Assembly: GCA_921293015.1 (NCBI GenBank)
Contig: OV121092.1
Span: 33,425,764 to 33,489,763, forward strand
Reading direction: 5' to 3'
DNA length: 64,000 bases
DNA from: Phorcus lineatus
Lineage: Eukaryota > Mollusca > Gastropoda > Trochida > Trochidae
A program made the position numbers and the translations under genes. Shown one piece after another: positions 29,901-60,000 of the stretch (positions within the stretch are counted from its first letter, which is position 1; every line of letters begins with the position of its first letter). Under the pieces are notes generated by a model that worked only from the letters and a program-made list of their open reading frames with translations, was not told the DNA's origin and ran no database searches.

Positions 29901-32372
29901 GTCTCGCAAGACTGATGAGCTAACTTGAAATGTTCCTATAAACCATTACTTACATCCTAGTGACAGTTTTCAAACTTTTCTCTTACACAGCATAAATACA
30001 TGCATGGTCTCCATTGGAACTTACTAAATCTAAAAACAATCAATTCCATATATATCAAAAAGGATGATACTCATTTGATTATCTCATCAGAGTAAATGCA
30101 AACTTATCCAAGATTTAACTTGAAAAAACATAGATTCTCAGAGGAAACATATCTCATCTATAGTGTATTCGAAGTGACAAGTCACGTTTTAGAGAATTCC
30201 CACAACTTGATGGAACTAGCGACACTGGCTGGTAATTCAGCACTGGATGAAATAGCACGGAACCTTAGCTTGATGTCAAATAGAAGAGGAAAGAGTGTAA
30301 GTCGCCATGTTTCAGGTTATTTGTTTGCCAACTCTAGCAGCTACAGATAGCCACCAACTAATAGGTGAGTCAGACAATCAATCAGTACAACTAGCTGTAC
30401 AAATTGTCTTAACTTCATCAAACTTCCACCAGAGACATTCGATGACTATGTCAGTCACAAAAATTTGAAAACGGGTAGTTGGTGTAATCTAGTATTGTAT
30501 GGTAGGATGACTCAAGGGGTTCATCCCCTTTTTGAAAATTTGTCCCACACCACACCCCTGGATCTACCACTTGAGTAGATAACTGGTTCCTTGGTAGGTT
30601 GCGTTTAACAACGTTTTCTCGTCATTGTTTAACAGTGACACTCCACAACAATTGACCATTTTACCAATGTCTGCACTTGTTTACAACTTGAGGCAAACTC
30701 AACCAATAAAGTTGACGTGGTCGGGTAAGTGAACATTGATTGTAATGTTAGCTTGGAATTTTCAAGTGCTAGCTTAAAGTAGACCAAAGCAAAGTCCATG
30801 GACCACCAACTATTGTAACAAAGTTTAATACATATGACTTATGTACATGTTTTCCATACAAGTCACTCTTCAAAGAAAAAACTGATTTGTCTTTTGACAG
30901 TTCATGAAAGCACAGATCATCAATCAGTCAATAATCTAGCAACTGTAATCAAATAGCGATGAAAATATAGTATGTTTCTATAATGACATATATTCATATA
31001 TTGACGATGATAAAAATCTCTGGTAATGTTGAATTATTTTCTAAGGTATATAAGAATGCAGACATCAATTCAATGAAAATGATGTTCTTTGTGAGACAAT
31101 GGTACAGTGCCCTCAAGATTGGAAATAACAATGATGAGAATAATAGCATAAGTGTTTTTGTAATTGCTGCATAATCATTAATCAAATCACTGAGTGATTT
31201 CTCTAGGATAAAACGCAAGTTTTGACCAGTGGCCATCATTAAGTACAGGTTAACTAACATTTCATCAACTGTTTGAATTTTAACATTTTTCTTTTTCATT
31301 AACAGGAACCTCTACAAACATACCAGTGTCTCTGGGATAGTCACAGAAATATTCAGACTATTTATATTAGTAAGAAAAAGGTTTTCAGGATTACATTCTT
31401 AGACATCTACTAATTCATGAAACTAATTATAATACATAAATATACCAAGGAAATCGTTTAGGGCCTTACATGTTTATTTACGCTCTATCATGTTTTAAAG
31501 GTTTGCATGATACTTGGTATGTATAGACATCTTTAGCTGAGATCTGAAATATATAAATTACATTCTTCTCTCCCTGCATCATTGTTGATTCTGTTCAACA
31601 GGACAACAAATAACCATACAAGATGGGAATATCACCTGATAGTTACTACATCAGTAAGGGAATCAATTCTTAGAGGGGGAATATTCATTCTGTATCATTT
31701 AAGCCACTCCCACTAGGGGACTAAGAAAATACATGGCAAAGTCATTAGCACTTTGACTGAAGTTGGAGTGAAGGTAAAAGCCATGTAAAGTTTGGGAGTA
31801 AATAAGAGTATGAGAGTCTGCGAACAGTGAATGCTTAATCTTTGTAGCTTCTAAGTGCTAATTCAATGTTGATTACTCGTTAGCATGTCTCATTCACAAA
31901 ATCTAAAGTATATAGTGTTATTGATAAGGTTAGCTCAACATATTGCCAAGTTGATTACTTTTACCCATATCTTATGAACTGCTAAAGCACAGAGCATGAT
32001 AGATATTTCAAGCTCAACTTACACTACCATGTACATATCTTATAAGGGTATCTTTCTTATTGCTAAAGCAGATATGAGAGATAAAGACAGATTAATTCAA
32101 ATTGAACATTTGCTACTATTTAAACTTGCTCATAACTTCTTTAAAACCATATCTTACTACACAAAGAGGGTGTCATTGATAAGGACAACTCAATTAACAC
32201 ATTTTCGAGTTGATAATCTATAAAGATATCCTATACACTGTTGAAGTCAAGGCCAGATTAATTATCGCTTCCAAAAGACATATCTCCTACACTGAGAGGG
32301 TGAGACATAAGAGGGCACTGTTGAGAGCAATGTGTAGATGTGGATGAGGAAGGACTAGAAGTTGGGTGGATG

Positions 32373-49097
<16,725 letters not shown>

Positions 49098-49122
49098 GTT
49101 TTTTTCTTCATTTAAAGATCGT

Positions 49123-50954
49123 CTGCAGAGAAAAATAATATAATAGTGAGTCATTTTTCAAGGGATATATTGTTGAAGAAACAGCAAAGATATTGAAAAT
49201 TCGAACATCATTGGTCGTTGCAATACACAGTATGGAAGTTACTACTTCAATCTTTTTTTTAAATGAGTAATGACATTTCATCAACAAACTTGGTTGTTAG
49301 CATTATCCGCATATTGTGACTTAGAATTAGGCGGGATAGCACAGTGGTTAGCATGGCTTCAGATCAAGAGTTCCTGGGTTCAAATCCCGCCAAGGGCTCG
49401 GTAACTTTGTCTGCAGTAGAGAACTGTTGCACATGCAATAAGGTTTGGGTACAATTTCAGGACAGTTCCAGACATGTATCGTTCGCTAGTTCCAGCCGAT
49501 ACTCGCAGATTTCACAACAGCACATAGCCATAATAGTGTTGCTGAATTTCTCCCTGCAGTAGCGCTAATACAAGTGAAATACTCTTGAAAGAATTTACAT
49601 ACTTTAACAATTAAAAAGATAATCTAACTGAAATTTTCATAACAATATTTAGCATTTATACATATAAAATTTGACACATTTAGTAATAGGCATTGTGTGG
49701 CTGGGAAGTTGTCATCTGATAACTAATGTTATAAATGAGTGATGTGGGCTTAATGCAACATGATGAAAAAATTAAACTGCCGTAACCCAGGGTCACACAT
49801 TTCCATATTGTAAAGAATGCACTGGTTCGTTTAATTTACACAGCTGCTACAAAACGACTGACGTTACAGTAAAATAATTAGCAAACAATGAAATCTAATA
49901 CAATTAAAATTTCAGGTACCATTAATTTGATACAGCTAAAGGATACTTGATTTCTTTTCAGAGTGCACTTAAGGTTAAAACCTTCTATTTATGTGCCCAT
50001 TTTTGTAAGATATGGGCTTCACTCGATTTTACATTGAAAAAAAACCAGTTTTGTTGATGAAATAGGCTTTGAACTATGCACTTTTTCACAGTAATCGTAC
50101 ATAAAATTATAAATCTTATTATTTGAACAAGCCCCACAGATTTAGTGTCCTGAAGTGAAAAAAAAAGTTCTCCAACAGCAGAGGTCTAATGTTATTTGCA
50201 ATTATGATATTGATATAGGCAACTTGATGCTAATCATCTTGAATACTTTCATCAATTTGAAATCGAATTAATCAATTGAAATAAATGTATAATTTCTTCT
50301 TGCCACAAGCGTTCTATATTTATGATATTTGAAATAGATTCAGAAAATAGGACCCAGCATAGTTCAAATAATAATATCATGTACAATGAGATCGTTTACT
50401 ACGATGACATCGATTTCAATTACAACTTTCTCATTTTGCATAATGACACATAACGGTTATTAACCATGTACGTAACTCATTATATCATTAACGTAAACAA
50501 CGCTGTGACAGACCTGTTTTCTGGAGCAAGCTTTCGGAAACAAGCACTTGCAACAAGTAACAGGCTCTAACTTTGACAGGTGTGTAATTATCAATCAAGC
50601 ACACAAATTAGTTTTTAGATAATTGCAATAATTCTCAAATAAATTATCAATAAATGCATGTGCATATTTTTAAGGAAAATACACGTGAAACTCGTACTTT
50701 CAGAATATCACTTCGGATTTCACCGTCCCATCCGGCATGAAAACAAGCAACATGGCCGATGAACCTTTACGTAGAGCACAAAAATTGCAACGTGTCACGA
50801 ATCGCCCAGCTACGTACGCAAAGCGTGGTGACGTAATTCACAAATCGTCTACCTGGGAAGTGGTAGGGGAAATAAAACCGGTGATCGAAATTAATTTACA
50901 ACAGTTGATTAGCAACGGAACTAAGGATAGCACGGTTAGCTTGAAATCAACAAG
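49123..50954. promoter_or_regulatory. Divergent spacer between ZMYND11 and FTCD
   Basis: It must hold the ZMYND11 5' non-coding exon(s) and the promoters of both genes. No TATA box is clear. The right part (50690-50954) is less AT-rich and has TGACGTAA at 50830. The left part is occupied by a SINE. Confidence 0.5.
49331..49590 (+). mobile_element. tRNA-derived SINE, 3'-truncated
   Basis: GCGGGATAGCACAGTGGTTA head with a B box GGGTTCAAATCCCGCC better preserved than in the 19191 copy. Same body, ending at TGAAATACTCTTGAAAG without the ACTCACT tail. Confidence 0.88.
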
Positions 50955-51012
50955 ATGCCCAGAATTATCGAATGCGTTCCCAACTTTTCTGATGGAAGAA
51001 ATAAAGAGGTGA
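50737..51012 (+). other. Open frame overlapping the FTCD start (possible uORF)
   Basis: A 91-codon frame from ATG 50737 (MKTSNMADEPLRRAQKLQRV...) runs through FTCD exon 1 in a different frame. It stops just past the donor, or within two codons of exon 2 if spliced. An internal AACATGGCC start is in good context. I do not recognise the peptide. It is either upstream leader sequence read by chance or an inhibitory overlapping uORF. Confidence 0.3.
50955..51008 (+). CDS. FTCD: FTCD exon 1
   Basis: 18 codons, [18 protein letters not shown], the start of the formiminotransferase fold. Donor GTGAGA, phase 0. The 7-kb intron that follows makes it easy to miss. Confidence 0.95.
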
Positions 51013-54000
51013 GAAATTCTCCATTGATGACTAACTTGGGAACTATCCGATGGCCTTGAGCTGACGCTGTAATAACTTCACATGCTTCCTGTGTTGACAT
51101 TTCATTAACGTTATTCTAGTTGACAGATAGATTTCACACATGAACAAACATTGCATGAGGTTATGTGTTGAGATAATAAAATTAACTTTTCAATTTCAAA
51201 TACGTTATATTCTTTAGAACTTTAGAAAGTTTAACTTAAATAAAGATTTTATCATTTATTTTTTAAATTGTGTTTATTTTACATATTGGGATAACAATCT
51301 TAGGTATTTTCAAAACTTTACCAGAAGAAATTAGCAATAACCCCTTATCAGCATGTTTCTTTCTACTTTTTGTAATACAGTGTTTCAAGACTCAACATGT
51401 TATAAACTTTATCAGTTTGAAAATAATTCAGGAATTCATACTTGCTTTAACAAGAAAGTTTTTTTTGAAAAAATAGTTAATAGATCTATAGCAGAGTAGT
51501 AATGTACCGGTAAAGCAATTTCATCACTTCCCATACATTGTTTTCGGGGAAATTTTGGTGCGAGATTGAATGAATCATTATGGTCCCTGTTCCACAAAAC
51601 ACGTTACAATTAGGCCTACAATTGATTGTAATTAGGCCTTAGGCAAAAAATCATGCAATGTTAAAAGATTTAGCTACAATTGATTGTAACTAAAAATTAC
51701 AACTGCTATGTGCAATGGCACCCGTAGTGGTACCAATAATCTAGACTGAGCAATTTTTGTTACCTACATTTTTGTGAAATATTATTTTAATCTTCTTGGT
51801 TTTTGATATCTCAACAGTCAACAGGAGAAAATCGCTACTTTTTCTTGAAACATTGTTATTATAAAACTAATTAAATAGCTATTGTTGTAAAGTGGCACAG
51901 AGTATGTTTCATGATTTTAATACCTTATGACTTGAGTTAAGTTAAAATCGCCCCCTAAACTTGCAGCTTTATCTCTAAACTGCCAAAATTATGATATTTT
52001 CTTGTTTTCACTGATAATTGGAAAACGGTCCTAGAAATGTTAAGAATTCGAAATTATGTGATCAACAAGTATATAAGTTAAATGACCTACTTCACATTAT
52101 CAACCAATGTTTGTATTCCTTGTATCTGCTATAAAAATTGTTCAGAAATAACCTTTTATGTCATTGGTGCGTGCCACTGTCCAGTTTTTTATCACAAATC
52201 AGGACCCGTTTATTGTCTTTATACTGGGTTGATAAGCAATAGGATTCTTTTTTCTAAAACAAGCACTACTTCTCGATAAAATAACACCATTGAGGAAGTT
52301 TGACAATCTTGACTCCAACAACATACTCTGTGGCCCTTTAAGTTTCTAAATTAATTTTTTTTTAAATACTCAAATAAATTTTAGAATTTTGTTTCAACAT
52401 AAAATAACATGTTTTTGTACAACGATATTTTTAATCCCAAATATTTTAGTAAATTATAAAATGTATGTTGATTCACCATGTGTTTCTCAGTGTCATGTGT
52501 AATAAAAATTAAGCATATCAGTATGGTAACCTGTGAACAGCCGATAACTTGTTAACACTAGAACCAGGCAGATAAGGAGATATGTTGTAAATGTAAACAT
52601 GTCCCATGGTCCTGCCCATTAATCTTGTTGGACATGTTATGTAATGAATCCATGCACCCTTTCAACTTTTATTGAACTCATTTAACTAGTACATGTGTCA
52701 GCATTAGTGTTCGGAAATAAATTTAGTCCTTACTAACAAGCATGGCTAGTGCTTTGAAAAATCCACCAGCCTTCCTAAGATTTGACAAGCTCTACAATGT
52801 ATGTACAATTCAAAGTATGTGATTCATGAATTATAACTTCAATGTCTCATTACCACTTAAGTATGATGTTTATCAAATCAATCACACGTGATATATTTTG
52901 TCATAGGTTCAGTAAAATAAATTCAGCAAATAATTTTATAAAACTTGCTGGCATGACTTTAATATATGTTGCAATTTTACAAACATTGTAACTACAAACA
53001 TGACATGAATAAAGTCGTTTCATTAACTCACTTAAGTCATAACTGAGTGACAGACAATTTATCTTTTTATGTTAACAATTTATGCATAAGTTTAATTTTG
53101 CTTTCAAGTTCTTTAAATCTGAAGTAGAACAAGTTGATACGGATTTTCAACTTCTTAATTGCACGAATTGCGTCATTTAGGAGTAGATACTAACACTTTG
53201 ATCAAGCAAGTGATACATATGATTCCATGAAGGCAAATATATACATTTATTACTTGCCCGTGTGACATACAGCAGTGTAATATTTATACGGCAATATTAT
53301 ATATATTTATACTGCTGTCACATAGCAGCCAAGTCGCAGAATTTTTCCTTTTGAACACTTTCAACCATTATGTTGGATTACTGAGGTCTAAACTCCCGTC
53401 CATTTAATACTATTTTTATTAAATGCATTAATGATTTGGTATCAAACTCCCTTTCGCTCGTTTTATACTTAATCATTAACTTGTTTAACAAAAAGAGTAT
53501 TAAATAGAAGATCGTTTAGCATCCTCTTTGTATGTTTTTTTTCTTTGATTAAATGGTTTGACGTACGTATTGCTCTAATAAGGAGTTTACAGTGGGAAGT
53601 AGTTTATACAAGAAACAAGGTTGATGTACAGGATATGATAGGTTGAGTTTACAGATAATGGAACGGTTCACCCCTATACCTTCCATCATCTTTAAATCTG
53701 TTAATTATTTTTCATACGTTCAGTCATTTAAAGAAAATTAGATCTATATATATTATGTACATGTTTATAAATATGGTTAATATTATCTACATCATAACAG
53801 ATAATATTGAATTTTTATGATGACTTTAAGCATAAAAATTATCCCATAAGTATACTCAATATTGATTCAAAAATCTTTCCATGAAAATCAAGAGAAGTTT
53901 AACAGAGCTGACAAAACAAGTCGTTTATAACAATTGAATCATTCTTCTAATTAGTTTTCATATTTATGGAACTAATCAAGAATTGGTTCAGCAAAACTTC

Positions 54001-57000
54001 ATATAATTAGGGACCTTCTTAACAGTTCATGTTCAAATTCATATCGTAACTCAGTAAGATAACAAAACAGAAATCCACAATCAATTCATTCTTCAGTTTG
54101 CCTATTCATATGTACTAAATGTACTGTAAAAACCATCTGTGTGTGCAGTTTGTTGTTTATTTAGACATTAGTAATATTTATTGACCTGATTTGTTTATCA
54201 TGTTTATATTATTGAGACAAGGAATTGCTGAGTAGTCATTAATGGACTTTTATTGGTCAGAGTGTAAATAAACACTCTGATCTGGAAATCTTCAAAGGAG
54301 ATGCCAGATTTCAGATTACAGTGTATTTTGACTTTTCCTTTTATTTGTCTAAAGAGAGATTAAATTCTCTTCTGGAAGCTTTTTTTCTGCCATTTCTAGT
54401 GTTATTGGGGTTTTTTAAATGCTATTTTTCATGTAGATAAAAAAATATACAAAGCAAACAACTAATAATAAATTACACCTTTTCCACATCAACACCGTAA
54501 CTTTATGTCCGCAACAATTTATTTCATCAAAAATAACCCAAAGTCCTAATCTTTTCTTATGCTTTGTAAATAACTAGAATATTTTTGTAAAAAATAATTT
54601 AAAAGCAGGACAGCATATTTTGAATATCTAATGGAATCAAATATGACTATTTTTCTAGAATGTGTATGGCATTTATTCTGATAAAATGCAACTTTTGGAT
54701 CATTTGTCTAAGGGATTGGGTAAGACCCCTTTGACAATGAGCCATTTTTGGGAGTTTTAGTCATTTTCAGTATTTTGAATTAATAGGCCATTCCCCTTTG
54801 TATCAATGGTAAAATTTCTAATTTGAATGGGCCATTTTTGCAACCAATGTGCAAAATGGCCCATTGCCCCTACCTTTCCCAATTAATCTCTGCTTGTCTT
54901 CACCAAGGAGTATTCCTCTACAGTAATATTAATGGTTTGATCATTATTTTGAGACATTAATATTCAAAGCAAACAACTTAAGATTAAACCTTTTTCCAAA
55001 TCAGCACATGCAAAGTAACTTTAAATCCGAAACAGTTTATTTCATCATCAATAACCCAAAGCCCTCTTATATTTTACACGTTCAACTAGAGTATTCAGTA
55101 TAAGATAACTGAAAAGTTAGAGTATTTGGATCATATAAGACTATTTTTTGAGAATTTGTACAAAATTCACTCTTATAAATGCAGCTTTCAGATTGCTTGA
55201 TTTTGATCTGAATCAAGAGGCATAACACGAGAGTATTTCTTATGGGGCAGTCTTTGATCATGGCTATCTTCTTTTTCACAGGCATTTCCTCGGAAAGGAC
55301 CGGTCCTTATCATTTTTGTTTGAAGTAAATAGCCAATTTTAGCGATTAAGAGCTTCTCATATGAAATATGTTTAGATTAACAGCTGTTGAGAATCTAAAG
55401 AGCGACCCTGAGAGATAGTGTTATCTTTATACTGACCTTAACCCATTAAGCTCATACATGTTTGTACATACATTATTTCATTAACTCAAGACACTGAAAT
55501 CTGTCTAGACTAAAATTTAGTCTATGAAAAACTTTGATAATTTATTGTTCCTTCATCCATAATATTTTTTTCTTGTGTATTCAGTCAATCTAGACTTGCT
55601 GAATGTGGACCTAGACTGTATAAAAGGCTCCTTTATATACACAGTCATGAAGCAGGACTAAAATCTGTCTTGCTACATACATATATAGGTCAGCTCTCTT
55701 TTATCTTGTTTGAATCATTAAATCATCAGTGTATGATATTACTTGAATTTTTTCTTCAGTTTGAAAACTAAAGGGTTAAATATATAGAGAATCTCACCCA
55801 AGTGTCTTCTAATATCAATTATATCAACACGAGTTGATGAAAGTTACAAATATCCGAGGCTTGCCGAGGATATTTTTACTTTTATCAACGAATGTTGATA
55901 TATTTGATATTAGAAGACACGAGGGTGAGATTCTATTTATCATCCAAAATCATTTTTCATTACAATTGAATGACAAATGAACATTACTGAACACCATGCT
56001 GCCCTAAGACTCCAAGTGCGTTGATGTCATAGCATTGTGACGTCGTGGTGTTTATGACGTCATAGCATTGTGATGTCATTACTTGATGATGTAAAACAAC
56101 TGTGATGTCATTTACTTGACGTCAGAAGAGCGATATCTCCTGTGGAACAGAGTTTTGGATGATAAGTTGAATTATAACAAATCCAACATGATTTTGGTGC
56201 TGTCTGATGTCTTACCATATTATCATTGCATAACTTATTTTTTGAATGGTCACCGTAATGAAACATGAAACACCCTGGCAGGAGGTTGAATTTGATAATA
56301 CAAAAATATTCCTCTCAGATAATTGACAAGTCTATGGGATGGTCATTATAGGATTGGATTATTGACATAAGTCATTAGTGTGAAAATAACATGGATAATC
56401 AATGATGACTTATGATCAAATGAGTATGGTATCAATATATTTCAACTCAGAGCTGGGCATTTAAATAACCAAGGTCTTATTCTCTATGACTTTGATCTTA
56501 GTTTGACTATCAAGAGTAGGCTTAAAAAAGTTATTTATATCTTCAAGTATAAAGGGGTTGATTTTATATATATATTCTCATTAAATAGAGAGAATTTCTA
56601 CAAAAGTTTATTATGTTAGATTGAATTGAGTTGTTTTAATTTAATAACATTTCACTTTATCCAAAAAATCTCCAAAAAGTCTTCATTAACCCCTAGATAT
56701 TTATTAATAGAATAATTTCTGTGGGACTTAATTTCAGAAATCCTTGTTTGCTTGTTAAGGGAATCATCCCGATTTGATCATATGCTAAGTTATGGATAAA
56801 ACATAACCACTTGAATTTTAGAGAATTTGTCTAAACATTTCTAATTTTATTTCATGAAAAGGATGGGTAAACAAGAGATAATATAGTACTTCTCCCTCTT
56901 ACTATTGATAGATAGTCTATTGCAAGCTACTATTGCGATATCAATAGGATATTGTGACCCAGTAATTTGCAATTGCTACTGCAATAGGATTGGATCCAAA

Positions 57001-60000
57001 CAAAAAGGAATTTCAGCTGTGATTCCCAATAGATTTTGTAAGGAACATCTGAATGATGAAACGATTTCCAGTCGCTGTACGCTGTTGCCACCAGTTTTCC
57101 CCACTCTAAAAGACAATTTCTCATCTCGAACATTATGAAGTGAAATTAATTCAAATGAACTTGCTTGAAATATTTTACAAGTGATCATAAATGTCACCGA
57201 TCCAGTAATGATATAACACTTTCAATAGGATCGATAGTTTACCTAACTTCTGATAGCGTTTTCATGTTCCTCATCAAAAAAGTACTGTTGCATAGGTGAC
57301 TGTTGTGATGCATCGATAGTTCATTATATTGGTACACTCTTACCTTTATTGTTAAAATCTTAACAAGTCTGATTAATCTGATAATAATAATTTTCAAAAG
57401 TAGTAAGGAATTTGTAAAAACGGCCTATTAATTGTTAAATCTTATAGAGAAATAAGGATGTTTCATCTCAGGGCTCCAGATAAGATGCGTATCTGCGTAA
57501 AATACGCACAGGTAATTCGGATATACGCATTAAAAATGATATCAATGAGTGACAGATACGCAGAACTTTCCCAGAATACGAGTTTACAGGAGTAATCATG
57601 ACATGTCAAACTAAAGTTTCATTTCTACATGCTTTATCTTTACATCTCGAATGGTAGTCAACTTGATGCCAACCTGCATGAAAACAAAGATTACCGATAT
57701 CATATTTCGTCAAAGAGAAATCACTTGTATATTTACAGATTAAACGTGTGGAAAATATAATCAACGACTTACATCGACAAAGATGCTAACTTGGAATAAG
57801 GATCTGATAATGATAAACCTTGAAATACTCCTAGTTTTTTTCATGTGGTAATTTTACTCCTCAATTTATATTTTGAGGAGTGAAATACCCCTGTGTCCAA
57901 ATAATTATCTGGAGCCCTGCATCTGGAGAAATCCCCATTGTGTAATTACCCTTCATGTTTTATGTACATATTCCCAGGTCATAGAAGCAATTGCATCAGC
58001 TATAGCTGGGACACATGGCTGTACAGTATTGGACGTTGATCCTGGGATCTCAACCAACCGTACAGTGTACACCTTCGTTGGTAACCCCGTCACTGTGGTA
58101 GAGGGCGCTCTCAACGCTGCACGTGCTGCCTACCATCTCATCGACATGCGACAACATTCTGGTGAGTTTTTCAAATCTTTGAAAATTAGGATTTAGATTC
58201 TATTGCTTATGTCTTTGTTAGCAACTGCCAGGTAATCTTATAAGTCATCATCGATTGATAAAGTTGTTTACCTGTGTCCCGAAACTCCAAATGCACAAAA
58301 CACTAAGGTAGTCTTACTGAATTTAAAAGTGACACAGAGTATGTTTTCATAGATTTTGTATGTGGCTTGAATAGAGTCAAAATACCATTTGTCCTGAGGT
58401 AAGTTCAAATCGCCTTTCTAAAGTTTCATTTTTAAGTTAAAACTGTCAAACTTACCATATTTTTTGTTTTCAATGATAAATGATGAATGGCCATATGAAA
58501 GTTAAAAAGTCACAATTCTTCTTCACATTTACATTTTTATGTGTTAAATGACTTACTTGACCCTATCAACCCCTATTTGTCTTGCTATCTGTCATATATA
58601 AGTTTCATACTTACGTTTCAGTCAATGGCTTGTGTCATTGTCCGGTTTTCGATCATAAATTATGACTTTTACTTGTTTATTGTCACTAAGGTGAACTGAT
58701 AAGCACTAAGATTCTTATTTTCAGAAACACCCACTATTTCTCTATTGAATAACACCTTTTATGAAGTTTACATATTTGACTCCAACAACATACTCTGTGG
58801 CCCTTTAAGGATGGCACTAAGGTTTAACTTAGTGTTAGATTGTTTTGTATAACAAACTCCATATCTTCATGTAATTTTTCCTGAACATGTATGGTGTTTT
58901 ATGCCTACCAGGAGAACACCCGCGGATGGGGGCTCTGGACGTGTGTCCATTCATCCCAGTTCAGGACACAACAATGGAGGACTGTGTTCAGTGTGCTCGT
59001 GAATTTGCAGAGAGAATGGCCGAGGAGATGTCACTTCCAGGTACCACTCACTTTGAAATTTAAAGAGGATATTCTTTGTATATTTCCTGCATCAGGTCAT
59101 ATGTTGATTGTATTGACTCTATCAAGTGACAATCACCTCAGCAACAGTATTATATCCTGCATAAATGCTGCTTGTCATTATGTCGAAGCAGTGCTAGTTG
59201 GAATTTAGTTATTAGTCACTAGCACTGTTAAGTGTACAAGTACTTTGCTTGCTGGGTGAAAGTAGTATTTGTACACATGTGCATGTGATATTTATGACAT
59301 AGGTTACTTTTCTGCTCATCAGACCTATAATGGCAGATCACAGTGGTGTATCCTTGATTCAGGGATCCTATTGGATTGATCTCAGTGACAGATCCAGAGG
59401 AATGGCAAATTAGGGTCCATTTCCCCTTTGAACCTGTGACACCCCCACCCATCCAGATAAGAGTGTGTTTAAATCAAATCAAAGACATGTTTTTGCTATA
59501 ACTTACCTGACAGGTGAGGTATATTTTTACCTATATTGCAGTGTACCTATATGGAGAAGCCGCCACCAGTGACAAAAGGAAGAAGCTGTCAGACATCAGA
59601 TCAGGGGAATACGAAGCTCTTCCAAGCAAGGTCAGAAATGAGCAACGTGGAAATCTTTAGATAGTTTTATCACATTTCAAAAGACATTCCATGGTTTTCT
59701 TGAAATTTTCTCTGCTTTGATTTGTTCTCAAATACCATGAATGCTGATAAAAATTTAAAACAACTCACACCTATATCCTCAAATGACAAATAAACCACAA
59801 TTGATATTTTTAATGAAACTTGAAAATCATTATTCAAAATGTGCAGAATTAAGCCATAATCAGACATTTTTTATTACATGAATACTTATGTTATATATGT
59901 CCCATCAAACACTTTCAACTCAAAAAATTTCCCATGTCCGCTTTGGGTTGAATTAGTATGAATATGAAGCTGATAAACACTGAAAAAGAAATAAATTCAA

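Larger units (their letters stand above)
25885..32372 (-). other. Possible long 3' UTR of ZMYND11, otherwise empty spacer
   Basis: No exon or open frame of note. A minus-strand AATAAA at 25885-25890 could end the ZMYND11 transcript, implying a ~6.5-kb AU-rich 3' UTR, but nearer signals also exist. It holds a fold-back element (26205-26320) and a 57-bp duplication (26864-26968), otherwise nothing I recognise. Confidence 0.3.
51009..57977 (+). other. FTCD intron 1, transposon-rich
   Basis: Nearly 7 kb with MITEs at 51889, 53235, 54712, 55788 and 57469 and a segmental duplication (54433-55195), all listed separately. The rest is AT-rich and without exons. Confidence 0.85.

Noticed and set aside
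57873..58196. FTCD starting within the exon 2 region
   Set aside because: The frame upstream of 57978 is intron and transposon. The genuine N-terminus is the small exon at 50955.
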